Positions 1 to 23,601 are shown, counted from the stretch's first letter. The stretch is 64,000 bases of DNA from Amoebidium appalachense (GCA_963693365.1 CAVNZM010000011.1:868001-932000); one strand, 5' to 3'. Numbers and translations: made by a program. Notes: generated from the letters alone by a model not told the origin.

Positions 1-110
1 TGGGGGGGGGACATTGGTTTTTTTTTTTTTTTTTTTTTTTGGGGGGGGGGGGGGGGAGGAAGATAAAATTTGCGGGGGTGGGGGGGGGGACATTGGTTTT
101 TTTTTTTGTT

Positions 111-147
<37 letters not shown>

Positions 148-210
148 GGGCATTGGGTTTTGGTGGGCGAGGGGAGGGAGGGGGCGGGGGGGAATTGGTT
201 TTTTTCTTTT

Positions 211-241
<31 letters not shown>

Positions 242-422
242 GGCATTGGTTTGTTTGCCTTTTAGGGGGGGAGAAAGGGGGGGGGGGGGGGGGGGGGGGA
301 GGGACATTGGTTTGTTCGTCTTTTTTTTTTTTCTTTGGGGGAAAAGGGGGGGGGGGGGGGGGGGGGGGGGGCATGGGTTTGTTCGCTTCTTTTTCTTTTC
401 TTTTCTTTTTTTTTTCCTTTCC

Positions 423-455
<33 letters not shown>

Positions 456-687
456 GGCTATCTGATGCCAACCTATTTTCGGCACATATACAACACATAC
501 CTAAAACACACACAACCATAAAAGGAAGCAATCGGCAACTCAGCAGCATTCATACCTGTCAGGATTGCACAAGCAGACTGCTCTCAGGGTTGCCCGGTAT
601 AGGCTTCTGTCGGGAAATACTGTCTCTGTCGAAACACATTTCTTTCGTGTCTGGTGATTTATTTTTCGTCATCTAGATTTAGATGAG
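1..687. repeat. Poly-G / poly-T compound repeat followed by unassigned sequence
   Basis: Positions 1-455 alternate runs of G and T with short spacers resembling 'acattggt', a degenerate tandem array about 60-110 nt per unit. Long reading frames through it are only Gly/Phe-rich repeat translations. Positions 456-687 are ordinary sequence that probably belongs to an intron of the metallopeptidase gene. A possible extra exon near 565-635 (open frame, Cys-containing) could not be confirmed by splice sites. Confidence 0.7.
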
Positions 688-3612
<2,925 letters not shown>

Positions 3613-4286
3613 TGGGGGGAGGATTTAGTGTGATGGATGGAGAGGTGGGGAGATGCACCTGTGGCTGCATGCACACAGCATTGCATGGACATGAAAACAC
3701 CAGCACGGTGTTTCTGTCTGTCGGCACTTTCTACATTCTCCCTCTCTCTTTCTGTCTCTGTCTTTCTCTTTCTCGTGCTCTCTCCTCCTTCTCACCCCCC
3801 GTTCTTTCTCCCCTGGTATTGCCAATATCTTGGTTCTTTCATTTTAGCTTAAGCTGCTCGCTTTGCACCTGCTCCTAGGCACATACAATAACTGACACAC
3901 ACAATGAGCGAATGTTTTGATTTCCACGTACGATTTTCTTTTTATTTCCCATGTGCCTCGCCTTTTTCTTAAGGTCAGGGGAATGATGTTGCACTAGGGG
4001 GGCAGCTGGATTGGGAAAGTTCTTGGTTTTGCCGGTTGTTGTGTGTGTGTGGTGGTGGTGGTGGTGGGTTGGAAGGGGGGAGGGGGGGGGGGGGGAGGGG
4101 GGGGGGGAGGGGGGGGGGGGGGGCACGGTTATGCATCGAAATAGTGGATTGATGCTTATGTTGAGATGTTCTGTTCGGCCGCTCTTTGGTTCGTCAATTG
4201 GGTATGAAAGTTAACCAGGATGGTATTGACTGTGGTTATTTGGGCGCATACTGTGTTATTCTTGATGATCATGAATATAGGTTGCT
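3613..4286. other. Intergenic spacer between convergent genes
   Basis: Contains a T/C-rich stretch (3735-3850), a G-rich tract (4075-4125), and a near-direct repeat. About 24 nt at 4259-4282 duplicates 4291-4315, which encodes the last residues of the importin-like gene. No gene is seen. Confidence 0.6.
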
Positions 4287-4646
4287 TTAATTCTTGGTGA
4301 TCATGAATATAGATTGTTCCTTTTCTAGTTTCTCTATCATCCTAACACTACCAGCACACAACTCCTCCAAATATTCACGACGTGTGTCTGCACGTACACC
4401 CCCCACCAACTGCATAAGATCGAACAGTGCCCTAAGAGAGAACATAACGGCCCCTTTTGTCATATTTTCCCTTAGCACCACCTTAACAAGAGCACCTATA
4501 GCCCCACATGATATGAGGCGCTGTGCCTGGGCCCATGTGCCCCTGGCTAGCATGGTGCCTTGCTCCTGAATCACATCTGTGTCTGATTCCTCACGTAGGA
4601 GCTTGACAATAGTGGGGAAGGCTTTGGCATTAAGCACCAGCTGTGT

Positions 4647-4677
<31 letters not shown>

Positions 4678-4751
4678 GGGGGGGAGGGGGGGGGGGGAGG
4701 GGGAAGGGTGTTTTTCTTCTTCTTTTTCTTTTTCTTTCTTTCTTTCTTTCC

Positions 4752-4816
<65 letters not shown>

Positions 4817-4943
4817 CGCGCACGGTGTGCCACACGTACTGCAGCAGATGTGTGTATGTTTGTGTGTGTATGTCATGGTTACACTGCATTCTTGTTCCCG
4901 TTCAAATGCAGGTGTGCTGGGATGTCGTGCAAAACACCCATGC

Positions 4944-4974
<31 letters not shown>

Positions 4975-5938
4975 TTCCCCTCCCCCCCCAACCACACACA
5001 CACACAAACACACACAAAAACATACACAAGTCCACACACTCCAGGCCACACCCAAACCAGTACTTATCAAACCGGCTAAACCTACACACAAAAAAACAGT
5101 GCGGGCACATGCACGTGTATCTCTAGAGCACATGGTTGCCGCCCAAATGCACACTCACACACTTGCACATCCTATCTACCTAGGTGCATCCCACAAACCC
5201 ACCCACACCCACACCTCTCTATGTAGCAACCACACTCAGACCCTGTCAAACGCACAGGCACAAAATTCATCTCCCCCGCTCCCCCTCCTGCCCCCCCTTT
5301 ACCCCCCACCAAAAAAGAAGTGAACCAAGGGGTGGGGGGGTGGGGGGGGGAGAGGGGGTTGGGGAGGATACTCAACAGCCTTCTAATGAGACCGCAGTAA
5401 CCCCATACTGATTTTTTTTTGCCCAACAAAGAACACCCTATCCCCCCCCCCCCCCCCCCCCCCCCCCGTCACCATACAGACACACACACACACACCTGTA
5501 CGTAATGCCGTGATTCCACAAATGTTGCCGATTGTCCAGGCTGCATTCAACCTTGCATTTGCAATGTCCGACCCAAGCAGAGGAACGAGGTTCGGTACCA
5601 ACCCCAGCCCGACAGCTGCGTGCATGTGTTTGAGTGATCGGCCCACTATGTGGGCAAGGGCGCGCATTGCATTGGCCTGTGAATGGGGGGGAGAGGGGGA
5701 ATGGGGGGTTTGAATGCGTCAAAGAGTACGAAGTGCACAAGAACGAACGGATAACACGATGCAGAATGCAAGCCATACATAAAGAGTATGCATAAGAGAG
5801 GGGAAGGGGGGAGGAAGGGGGGAGGGGGAGAGGTGTGTGTGTGTGGGGGGAGGGGGGGAGGGGGGGGGGAAGATGGTGTCAGTCAGGGGGTTTGAACTTA
5901 ACACATACACGATACAAGAGGCTTTGGCTGCCCTCAAG

Positions 5939-6005
<67 letters not shown>

Positions 6006-6382
6006 ACACACAAACCCACACACACCGATAATGACCGACAAATTGATCTCAGCCTGCTACAATCTAGGCAGAGATGGATGACGTGTGGCAATGAGTAATG
6101 AGGTATGTGTATTAGCTGCAAGCTGATAGACCAACTTGTAAGATTATGTCTAAACGAGAGCACAACCCGACACAGCACATGTATCATCAATCCTTCTCCC
6201 CCCCCAAGTCTCCAAGGCTATGTACCCACTGGCTTACGTAAGTGGCCGGGCACTACTACGCCGGGGGACCTGCGGCAACATTAAAAAAAAAAAAAAAAGA
6301 AAGAAAGAGAAAAAAGAAAAAAAAGAAAGAAAGAGAAAAAAAAAAAAAAGAGGCCGCACGGTAGACAGCACTCAGAGTGACT

Positions 6383-6423
<41 letters not shown>

Positions 6424-6869
6424 AAAAACACCTCTCTTTCCACCAGCCTCTCTCCACACACACAACCTTGGCCCATTCACCACCACCACACCACCACCAC
6501 CAGTGCACACCTAGAAGTACCCCACCAAATGTAGCCTCCCCAGGCAACAGAGAAATTAAAGAAACACACACCATCAAGGCCCCACCCACCTGCACCCCCG
6601 AGTCCTTAACCATTAATAGGCCCACCAGCGACTGCACCAAACCGGTATTTTTCTCTAACAGCGTCTCAATTGTTGCTGTTTCCCCCATGACCCCGCTCAA
6701 TCCCCAGCAGGCCTTGGCTACGACGTCTAGGGGGATGCCCTTTCTTTGGGCACGAAGCACCCACACCAGCCCAGACACAATGTCTAATCGCAGGGGTAGA
6801 GGGGGTAGGGGCTCAATTGAGATAAGGTTCGTGAGGGTGTGCAGGGCACTGCGCCGTGCAGAGATTGTG

Positions 6870-6964
<95 letters not shown>

Positions 6965-7002
6965 GTGCGCGTGCGCGTGTGTTTATGCGTGTGTGTGTGT
7001 GT

Positions 7003-7041
<39 letters not shown>

Positions 7042-8757
7042 GGTCTACGGGCATGTGTGCATATGTATGCGTGTGTTTGGGTGTGGAGGAGGAGGGGGGG
7101 GGGGGGGGGAGCGGAGGGGGGGGAGGCAGGTTAGTTTAGCAAAAACGAACAATTTGGGCCATGATGGGTTCACAGCCATGCACGGTGAGAGATTTCCATA
7201 GGAGCGCATGAGGCTGAAGTGAGGAATGCAGCCCCCCTCCCCCCCCCCCCCCCCCACCCTTCTCCCCCCCCCCCCCCCCTTCCTCCAACCCCCCCCCCCC
7301 CCCCACCCTTCTCCCCCCCCCCCCCCCCTTCCTCCAACCCCCCTCCCCCCCCCCCCCCCCCCCCGGGAAACAGTTGGACTAGTTAGGATAAGGCAGAGTA
7401 CAACTGAATCAAAATAAAGACAGAGAACGGGTAGAAAGGCACACGCGGCCAGGTTGCTTTTACTATGGGCCGACTCAGTCTGTCTCAGACTGAAGTGAAG
7501 TGATCCCCGTACTGGGACGGCTTTGTTATATAGCCCCCAGGTTTCGGATCAAGGCCCAGGACCGCGGTCAGCGCGGGTGGCAACATGCCATTCGTGATTC
7601 TGGTGCGGTCCGAGCCAGTCAGACCTTCGTCCTATTTATGCAAACCTTTATTGGTCACCTTCGTTTATGTGGTATGCAGCGGTAGAACCATACATGGTTC
7701 ACTTCTTAGGTAAGAGTGATTCCTATTAACACCCGGACATAATATTTATGTGACATTCATGGCAAAGCACGAATCGTGTGCTATCGGTTCCCATTCTTTA
7801 GTAAACATGTACAGCTCGTGTGTACAGTTGTTTACACCCCCCCGCACGCCCTTCTCCCCCTTTCCTCAATTAAAAAAAAAAAAAAAAAAAAAGGGAGAAG
7901 AAGGACCAGTAAAGCTAGATTATTACTATTACATACCACCATACCCTCTGCAAGACCATTCTGCCTTAACAGGCTATCAACAACCTCTTATCCATCTTCT
8001 CCCCTCTACCCTGTCTATTCATTAACCCACCACGCACCTCTTCCTCCCCCCAATAAGTCTCAACAGGGAGGGCACCACACCCGCACCCAACACCAAGTCA
8101 CGTGCCTCCCTGCTGTCCCCCGCTATGTTTCCGAGACACAGCGCTGCAGAGTCTTTATCATCCATATCTGTCTGCTGATTGGCTAGCAGCATGGCTAGAG
8201 GCGGTATCACCCCTGTGTGTGTTCACCCAGGCAGGCGGGAGAGGGCAAGGGAGGAGGGGAGGGAAGAGGTGTAGGGAGGATGGGGGAGGGGGGGGGGGAG
8301 GGGAGGGGGGTAGTTTAAAGAGAAGTTAATAACACGGCATGTTTTTCACTGTCATATGATAGCATTGAATGTTGGGGTTTACACACTTTTTATTGCGTGG
8401 ACACTGCCGGAGGGAGGCCCAGCCACATTCGACGGCCTACTGCGTTTTTCAGCGCAGCCAATCAAATGCAGCCAGTGACATATGTACATGCTAGGCAACA
8501 ATGAGCGCCATCGTAATTGAATGTTCCAATCGGCATGGGTCTGCTAGAGCCCTTCAAAAATCGAATAAAAAAGTATAAGAACTATTGGTGCAGATACCAG
8601 AGCTCATACATACAGGCATGCCAAATTCAGGGATTAGATTGGGAAAAGGGCAAAAAAAAATGCCGCGGCAACGTCTTTGTTACCTGCGCTTCTAAGCCCC
8701 CCTTGCCTCCACCACAGATCCACAGATACATCCCCCCCCCCCCCCCCCAAAAAAAAA

Positions 8758-8789
<32 letters not shown>

Positions 8790-8856
8790 AGGGGGGGAAA
8801 GGGAAAAGCAGCAACAAATGAAAAATATGTGTGCGTGACCGTGTGCACACGTGGGC

Positions 8857-8954
<98 letters not shown>

Positions 8955-11900
8955 CACACACACATACATACACACCGACTGCACGGACAAGCGGATACAA
9001 TTACGGACCAACCCATAACGTGCACACAAACACCACCTCCACATTTATCTATCAATAGCACCCGGTCAATAGGAATCCACAGATAAGCATAATAATGCCT
9101 CGGGATCTAGCTTCCACACAGCACGCAGATATTGGTTGTGAAGGTATGAGTATGAATGGTAAGCCCTAGCAACCCACCCACCTGCATCAATGACCCTTTG
9201 CGCCTGTTCGGTAGTGCTGCAGACCAAGTTTGAGAGTGCACACAGTGCCTCGGGCAAGAACCTTGCAAATCCTGTGTCTCTTTTAGACTGCTAACGAGGT
9301 ATACGGGAGTAGGCCAGCATCCAGCACCATACCGATGACCAAACCGATGCCTAATTTATCCTTCTTCTTCTGGAATGCTCGGACACTGGGCCCCCAAAAG
9401 GGCCTCCCCCCCGGGACACTCGACGATAAAATCAGCTACATACAACAACAGACAAACAACCACACGTTTACAGTGATTTGCGAAACACAGTTTAAAAACC
9501 ACCACAAATTCAACTCTACATTGGTCGACACATCCACACACCCCGGTTACGCGAAAAACCGAGGCATTATTGTACTTGCCGCACCACACGTGAGAGTGAA
9601 GTGCAAACCGGTAGCAAAAACGGAATTCTCGGTTTCTATAGAGTTTCTTTCTAATGTTTTTACTTTTGTATATTACCCACCATCTATGTCGGTTGTCGAA
9701 TTGACTCACGAGTTGTCACAGTTACCAATGTCCACTGTTATTTTAGGTGATTTTAACACGCGACTCCACCACACAGACACACTGCAAGTGAGTGTCGGGT
9801 ACCCATCTAAGCCCCCGGAGCGTGCTATCCCTTTAGCAAGGTATGTCCAAAGTCACACTTTGCGGTTCCCTCAAATATCCCATGCCCACAACACCGACTG
9901 GGGAGTGGCCTTTTGGCCATCAACCATGTCAAAACTCTCTCTCCCTCCTAACCTCTCTAGGTCATCTGACCACTCTCCTATCCTTTTCCTACCTAAGATC
10001 TCCCTTGATCTGCTCCCCCCTCCCCCTCCCACCTTTCGCCTCCGTCTATCCCAGCTTAAGTCACAGTGGGGTAGAGTTGATGTATGTGTATGCTATGCTA
10101 CGAAACACCCTATATATATGCGCCTATTAGAATCTGCACAAGCCAGGCCAGATTCACATCTCGTACTAGATACATGCACTAACTTTATTGTTGATGATTT
10201 GATAGATCTCGGTGATTATGCTGGCGGTGGTAGGAAGGAATATCCCGATGCTCTCTTGTTACCAAACACCACTCCCGCTAGACTAGGTGAACCCCTGTCT
10301 CAAAAGGAAAGCTTGCGCCGGCTTGCTAGTATGAATCGATTTGGCCCCCCTGCTCGTATTATTGGTGATACCACTGGAGACCCCCTCATAGACTCTGATA
10401 AGTATTTCTCGGAACTGTTTAAAGATAGGACCCCCGCTCAGAAACCTATTGTGTGGCCTGTAGACCCATCTATCCCCATAGAATCGATCCTCCCCTTTTT
10501 CAGTCCCGATGCCATATGGTCTGTGATATCTAGTTATAGCTCTAGTAAGTCTTGTGGACCTGATGGACTCCCTGCTGGGTTTCTTAAAATCCTTGTTCCC
10601 TCCTACCCACAAAAGGAAAGTGATCGTGCTATTAAACCTGATCTTACTATCATGTTAAGCTCTCTCTTTTCTTGGTGTGTTAAATGTGGACATGTCCCGT
10701 CATCTTGGTTAGATACCTTAGTGATCCCCATAGTTAAGAAGGACTCTGAGGGCCCCATATCATCCTTTCGCCCCATTACACTAACCCAGGTTGTTCGTAG
10801 ATTCTTTGAAGCTTGCTTACTTAGGTTATTTGCACATCACCCTAGGTTTCAATCTATTCTTCACATACACCCATGCCAATCCGCTTTTCGTAAAAACAAT
10901 TCATGTTATGTTCAAATAATGGCACTGCACGATTCTATGCAAGTTGGTGCACAATATGTTGGCTTTATTGATTGGAAAACTGCTTACGATTCTGTCTCCC
11001 CTGGTCTCCTATGGGAAAAGCTTGCTGCACGGGGTGTACCACACTGCATTGGTGTTCTGTTAGAAGCACTCTTGTCTCAAACCTATGGTAGAGCTGTGGT
11101 TAATGGGCATCTTTCATATGGTTTTGCTCGTACTAGAGGTCTCTTGCAGGGTTCATTGCTTAGCCCCTTTTTGTTTAACCTATTTATAGATGATTTGGCT
11201 GTCAAGATTTACGCCGAAAACGATGACCCTATTAATAACTTTCCGCCTGCACTTCTCTATGCTGATGATCTGTCCCTCCTTGCCCGTACCCCTAGACGCC
11301 TGCAAAGATTGTTCGATGTAGTGTCAGAGTGGTGCAAGGCAAACCTTATGATCCTTAACATAGACAAATGTGGTGTTCTTGTACCTGATATAGCTAACAA
11401 TTTACACACATTTACATTATCATCTAAACCTGTACCTATAGTTCCAGAATACAAATATCTTGGTGTTCCGGTTGATTCTGTTGGTGTTATGTTTCCCCAT
11501 ATGGTCGAAAAGAGGGTAGAGTTGGCTCGTAAGCGGTTAGCTTTCTTCTCGGCTAATATTTTTAAAGACACACCCCTCCATCCTTCTATTAGACTTACAT
11601 TTATTCGCACTTTTGTCTTCCCGGCATGTGAATATGGTTTACCCCTTCTCGCCGCTTGGATCAAGAAAGAGAGAACTAGAGCGCTTAAACCCTTGGCAAA
11701 TTTCCTTGAAGCAGAAGTTGCCTCCTTTCTATCTAACAGCTGTTGTAAACCTGGGCCTGTAACGCTCTCGATATATGGTCTGGTCCCAATAGCTGCTAGA
11801 GTATCCTATCTCGCGCTGAAATTCAATAAGCACATAAGCCGCTTAAAGAAGTATTTGCCCTCCCACCCTCTCTTCTCTATCCGACCTGTCCCCTCCTCAC

Positions 11901-12545
11901 CTCTCCCCTCTTTCCTCCCCTCTCTCTCCCCTTCTCCCCTGGGCACAAATACAAATAAACCCCGCAATAGTGTGTGTGTGACTTTGGACTGCCACTTACT
12001 TATTAAACATGTACACAATCACAAGATAATCACGCAATATAACAAATGGAAAAAGATACCACACGACACTAGACCCGATGAAAGCATACACCTTGAAAAA
12101 CTAAGCCTTATGTCTCGTTTTATATATACTGACCGCCTCAACCATATTGCCAAATATGGCACTCGCAAGTGTATAACACCTAAATACATATTACCTTCCT
12201 GTAGAACTGGTCTTTCTCTAGCTGATGGTATTATTGATCAATTACCACGCTTTTACTGTACACGTGCTATACAGTGGAGATCTAATAAGTATAAGGTGGC
12301 ATCATTTGCATGCCCAAACAACACACACACACACCAGTTTAACCGGTCATGTATCGCCAAATGTAGTTTGATAGACCACATAATACCGCAACACACACAC
12401 GTCACATTCACAACAGACACCCAGAAAGATAGCCTACCTGTAAATTACAACATCCTTGATTTTATACTAAACACGCGTAACTACGACCTGTTTATTAGAT
12501 GTATTGATTGGCTTGAGAAACACATCACTACAAAATTATAGCGCA

Positions 12546-12614
<69 letters not shown>

Positions 12615-12646
12615 CCAGCTGATACCGAGTGTCCCGAGGGGAGCCC

Positions 12647-12691
<45 letters not shown>

Positions 12692-12925
12692 GGGGAACCC
12701 CAACTAATTGATTTCTCCTTGTAGTCTTTATGGTGTCTCGTAGAGAAAGTAAACCCTGATATATAGTCACCACCCGACATCTATGTACGTGATCATGATA
12801 TACCGCTGAGGGGATATTCCGAGCAAAACCCCCCCCCATACCTGAGACTGGTTCTCTTTGCCTCGAGTAAACAGCGTAAACCCCTTCCATATCTCTTGTC
12901 TTCGGTGGCCTTCGCAAGAGCAACC
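4287..12925 (-). CDS. Importin-alpha-like ARM-repeat protein (6 exons, 5' partial)
   Basis: Minus-strand exons in order: 12925-12842 (tentative), 9261-9182, 8212-8038, 6869-6590, 5676-5494, 4640-4287 (stop). Phases match across every junction; the 5494 donor is ambiguous by 2 nt because the intron opens with (GT)n. The joined about 384 residues form ARM repeats that align in order with importin-alpha, including the hallmark LGNIAGDS and AAWTIGNI segments. Importin-alpha normally binds nuclear-localisation signals through Trp/Asn pairs on ARM 2-4 and 6-8. Here the ARM 2, 3 and 4 Asn are kept but the Trp are Cys, Leu and His, so cargo binding at the major site is probably altered. The C-terminus is a Glu/Lys-rich tail ending ITKN. 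No importin-beta-binding domain is visible. An antisense LINE occupies the intron between the first two exons. Confidence 0.72.
4641..4845. repeat. Compound GT / poly-G / poly-T / GT repeat
   Basis: On the gene's (minus) strand this is a CA tract abutting the last importin-like acceptor; CG-alternating ends at about 4807-4822 are potential Z-DNA. Confidence 0.9.
5940..6012. repeat. Poly-C (about 51 nt) plus (CA)n
   Basis: Intronic homopolymer run joined to a short CA tract. Confidence 0.95.
6870..7050. repeat. (GT)n microsatellite abutting a splice acceptor
   Basis: On the minus strand this CA tract ends in CACACACAG exactly at the start of the importin-like exon at 6869. Confidence 0.9.
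7370..8030. other. Unique intronic sequence, no gene recognised
   Basis: Non-repetitive stretch in the importin-like intron. On the minus strand a CCAAT-like box and an ATAAATA box lie within about 20 nt (near 7636-7656), which could be a retroelement fragment or promoter, but nothing else supports it. A poly-A run lies at 7871-7891. Confidence 0.35.
8858..8953. repeat. (CA)n with (CG)n core
   Basis: CA repeat interrupted by a CG-alternating core at about 8908-8925; intronic. Confidence 0.95.
9300..12690 (+). mobile_element. Non-LTR retrotransposon (LINE), apparently full coding capacity
   Basis: A single uninterrupted 1068-codon ORF is followed by a (CA)n tract (12546-12612), about 35 nt of unique sequence and an A tail of about 40 nt (12651-12690), as expected for a target-primed LINE insertion. 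The exact 5' end is unknown and I saw no target-site duplication. No separate ORF1 is visible. It lies in an intron of the importin-like gene in antisense orientation. The intact frame suggests recent insertion. Confidence 0.85.
9335..12541 (+). CDS. LINE endonuclease-reverse transcriptase
   Basis: 1068 residues. The N-terminal APE-type endonuclease shows WNAR (about residue 12), the catalytic Glu in ICETQ (about 50), GDFN (138-141) and SDH (211-213). The central reverse transcriptase shows motif A DWKTAYD (546-552), [17 protein letters not shown] (motif B region) and YADD (642-645). The C-terminal 300 residues are Lys/His-rich and unassigned; no RNase H or gag-type zinc knuckle is obvious. 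These domains nick the target DNA and copy the element RNA at the nick. All catalytic residues are present and no frameshift occurs over 3.2 kb. Base composition is more AT-rich than the flanking genes. Finer assignment (Jockey/CR1/L1-like) would need a tree. Confidence 0.92.
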   Translation: MTKPMPNLSFFFWNARTLGPQKGLPPGTLDDKISYIQQQTNNHTFTVICETQFKNHHKFNSTLVDTSTHPGYAKNRGIIVLAAPHVRVKCKPVAKTEFSVSIEFLSNVFTFVYYPPSMSVVELTHELSQLPMSTVILGDFNTRLHHTDTLQVSVGYPSKPPERAIPLARYVQSHTLRFPQISHAHNTDWGVAFWPSTMSKLSLPPNLSRSSDHSPILFLPKISLDLLPPPPPTFRLRLSQLKSQWGRVDVCVCYATKHPIYMRLLESAQARPDSHLVLDTCTNFIVDDLIDLGDYAGGGRKEYPDALLLPNTTPARLGEPLSQKESLRRLASMNRFGPPARIIGDTTGDPLIDSDKYFSELFKDRTPAQKPIVWPVDPSIPIESILPFFSPDAIWSVISSYSSSKSCGPDGLPAGFLKILVPSYPQKESDRAIKPDLTIMLSSLFSWCVKCGHVPSSWLDTLVIPIVKKDSEGPISSFRPITLTQVVRRFFEACLLRLFAHHPRFQSILHIHPCQSAFRKNNSCYVQIMALHDSMQVGAQYVGFIDWKTAYDSVSPGLLWEKLAARGVPHCIGVLLEALLSQTYGRAVVNGHLSYGFARTRGLLQGSLLSPFLFNLFIDDLAVKIYAENDDPINNFPPALLYADDLSLLARTPRRLQRLFDVVSEWCKANLMILNIDKCGVLVPDIANNLHTFTLSSKPVPIVPEYKYLGVPVDSVGVMFPHMVEKRVELARKRLAFFSANIFKDTPLHPSIRLTFIRTFVFPACEYGLPLLAAWIKKERTRALKPLANFLEAEVASFLSNSCCKPGPVTLSIYGLVPIAARVSYLALKFNKHISRLKKYLPSHPLFSIRPVPSSPLPSFLPSLSPSPLGTNTNKPRNSVCVTLDCHLLIKHVHNHKIITQYNKWKKIPHDTRPDESIHLEKLSLMSRFIYTDRLNHIAKYGTRKCITPKYILPSCRTGLSLADGIIDQLPRFYCTRAIQWRSNKYKVASFACPNNTHTHQFNRSCIAKCSLIDHIIPQHTHVTFTTDTQKDSLPVNYNILDFILNTRNYDLFIRCIDWLEKHITTKL

Positions 12926-21867
<8,942 letters not shown>

Positions 21868-22027
21868 ATAGAACTGAACACGTGACCTTAATAGTCACCC
21901 ATGGCATGAATGCCCCAAGTTTCCTTTTTCACTCTTTACTAGTTGCTTTTTGCTTTCTGATTGGCTTGTGGGATTTTGGCAAACAAGCGCATTGATGAAC
22001 CATGTTTCACACATGTGTACATGTGCA

Positions 22028-22105
22028 GGAAATAATCACTGGTTGTATGAGCAATAATCACTGGTTGTACGTGAACTGAGCAATAATCACTGGTTGTATG
22101 TGAAC
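22028..22105. repeat. Three tandem copies of an about 22-28 nt unit
   Basis: AATAATCACTGGTTGTA occurs at about 22031, 22053 and 22082 with similar spacers. It lies in the spacer downstream of the ammonia-lyase gene. Confidence 0.85.
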
Positions 22106-22378
22106 CAAGTAATATGTCATCCTGTGAATGGATTTACATGCAACGGGGGGTATGCTCATGCAAAGCGACATACCTTTCACATCACCCCCTCCCCCCCCCC
22201 CCCCCCCCCCCCCCCCAAGGACCGTCCCCCACCACCCGTCCACCACAAACGGATGACGTGCAACTATCCATACACACTGGTGTGTGCGCGCGCACACGTA
22301 TTTGCGCTCGCGCGCACTCAAGCACACATACAGGCATGGGGGCGCACTGCATGTTCAGGCTTTTACATTCGTCCAAGT

Positions 22379-22495
22379 AAAATGGCACACTCGGACTGTC
22401 ATATACGGTCAAACATCTACCATATTCAAACATCTACCAGGGCAACACATATGGTAGATGTTTGACTGTATATGACAGTCCGAGTGTGCCATTTT
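22379..22495. repeat. 47-bp near-perfect inverted repeat (hairpin)
   Basis: The left arm 22379-22425 and right arm 22449-22495 are reverse complements with one mismatch in 47. The 23-nt loop (22426-22448) contains a further copy of about 14 nt of the arm (TCAAACATCTACCA). It lies about 0.5 kb downstream of the ammonia-lyase stop. It could be a MITE-like foldback element or the source of a hairpin RNA; the sequence does not decide. Confidence 0.9.
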
Positions 22496-23070
22496 CGCCT
22501 ACTTTTTCTAGTGGACACGCAGATAGCTGTGGTCTTGTTCTCTTGCGTATGCAAGTGTGCATGCATTGGTGTGTGCCGCTTGTGCGTGTGTGTGTGTGTT
22601 TGGGGGGGGGGGGGGGGGGGGGGGGGGAGGGGGGGGGGGTTCTACGCATTTTGCGCTTGCTAATCTCAAATCACGCATTTGCATGTGCATATTAAATACA
22701 TTTGGTTGCATGCATCACACTGTACACCACTTACAACCTTCCCCCCCCCCCCCCCCCCCCCCCTCCCCCCAAACAAACAAACAAACAAAAAAAAATAGAA
22801 AAGAAAAGAAAAAGGAAAAGGAAAAGAAAAAGAAAGAAGGGAAAGGAAAAGACATGCCCACTTGCTTGTAGCGCACATGGGAACACTATCACCCTATGTA
22901 CATACGCCGTTACAAAACCACCGCTGGCCATCCACATGAATATTCACACTACCGCCGCCATACGTACACACATGTCATACTCTCACCACCCTAAATATAC
23001 ATATCATTCACACCATCGACATCACCACCCTTTGCACACACGCCATGATATGTATGTGAGTGCATACACA

Positions 23071-23282
23071 CCACCACCAATACTACATAATAAACACTGT
23101 TACACCACCACCAACACTACATAATAAACACTGTTACACCACCACCAATACTACATAATAAACACTGTTACACCACCACCAATACTACATAATAAACACT
23201 GTTACACCACCACCAATACTACATAATAAACACTGTTACACCACCACCAATACTACATAATAAACACTGTTACACCACCACC
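23071..23282. repeat. 34-bp minisatellite, 6 copies plus part
   Basis: Units start at 23071, 23105, 23139, 23173, 23207 and 23241, with a partial copy at 23275. The units are almost identical, with one A/C variant in copy 2. Each holds CCACCACCAA and ATAATAAACACTGTTACA. Not CRISPR: there are no spacers. Confidence 0.95.
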
Positions 23283-23601
23283 GCCACATGTACATATGCA
23301 CTGCACGGCGCCACTATGCCATGTGCCACCTAAGAATACCCCATATACCTATGTACAGTCGCACAGACACAAATGTGCAGCCCAACACATATACACCATC
23401 ACCGCTCTAATTGATACATTCATATTAACTGTACATCCCACCATCACCATATATATGTACATAGTATATAAACAGTTGCGGACTTCCTGCCCCACCTCCT
23501 TTGAAGTCACACCAAATCATTCCTAGGCCCTAGGGAATTCATCCACACACACACTGGGTTTTACAACTTGCTCTAATCGCGGTACAGTTTGCCGGCTTCA
23601 A

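Noticed and set aside
1-460. Gly/Phe-rich reading frames
   Set aside because: They are translations of poly-G/poly-T in three frames, with no splice or codon structure.
9356-9709. 117-codon minus-strand ORF, with similar ones at 10283 and 11257
   Set aside because: These are antisense shadows of the LINE polymerase frame.
23071-23282. CRISPR-like repeat array
   Set aside because: The units are directly adjacent with no spacers, and the genome is eukaryotic.
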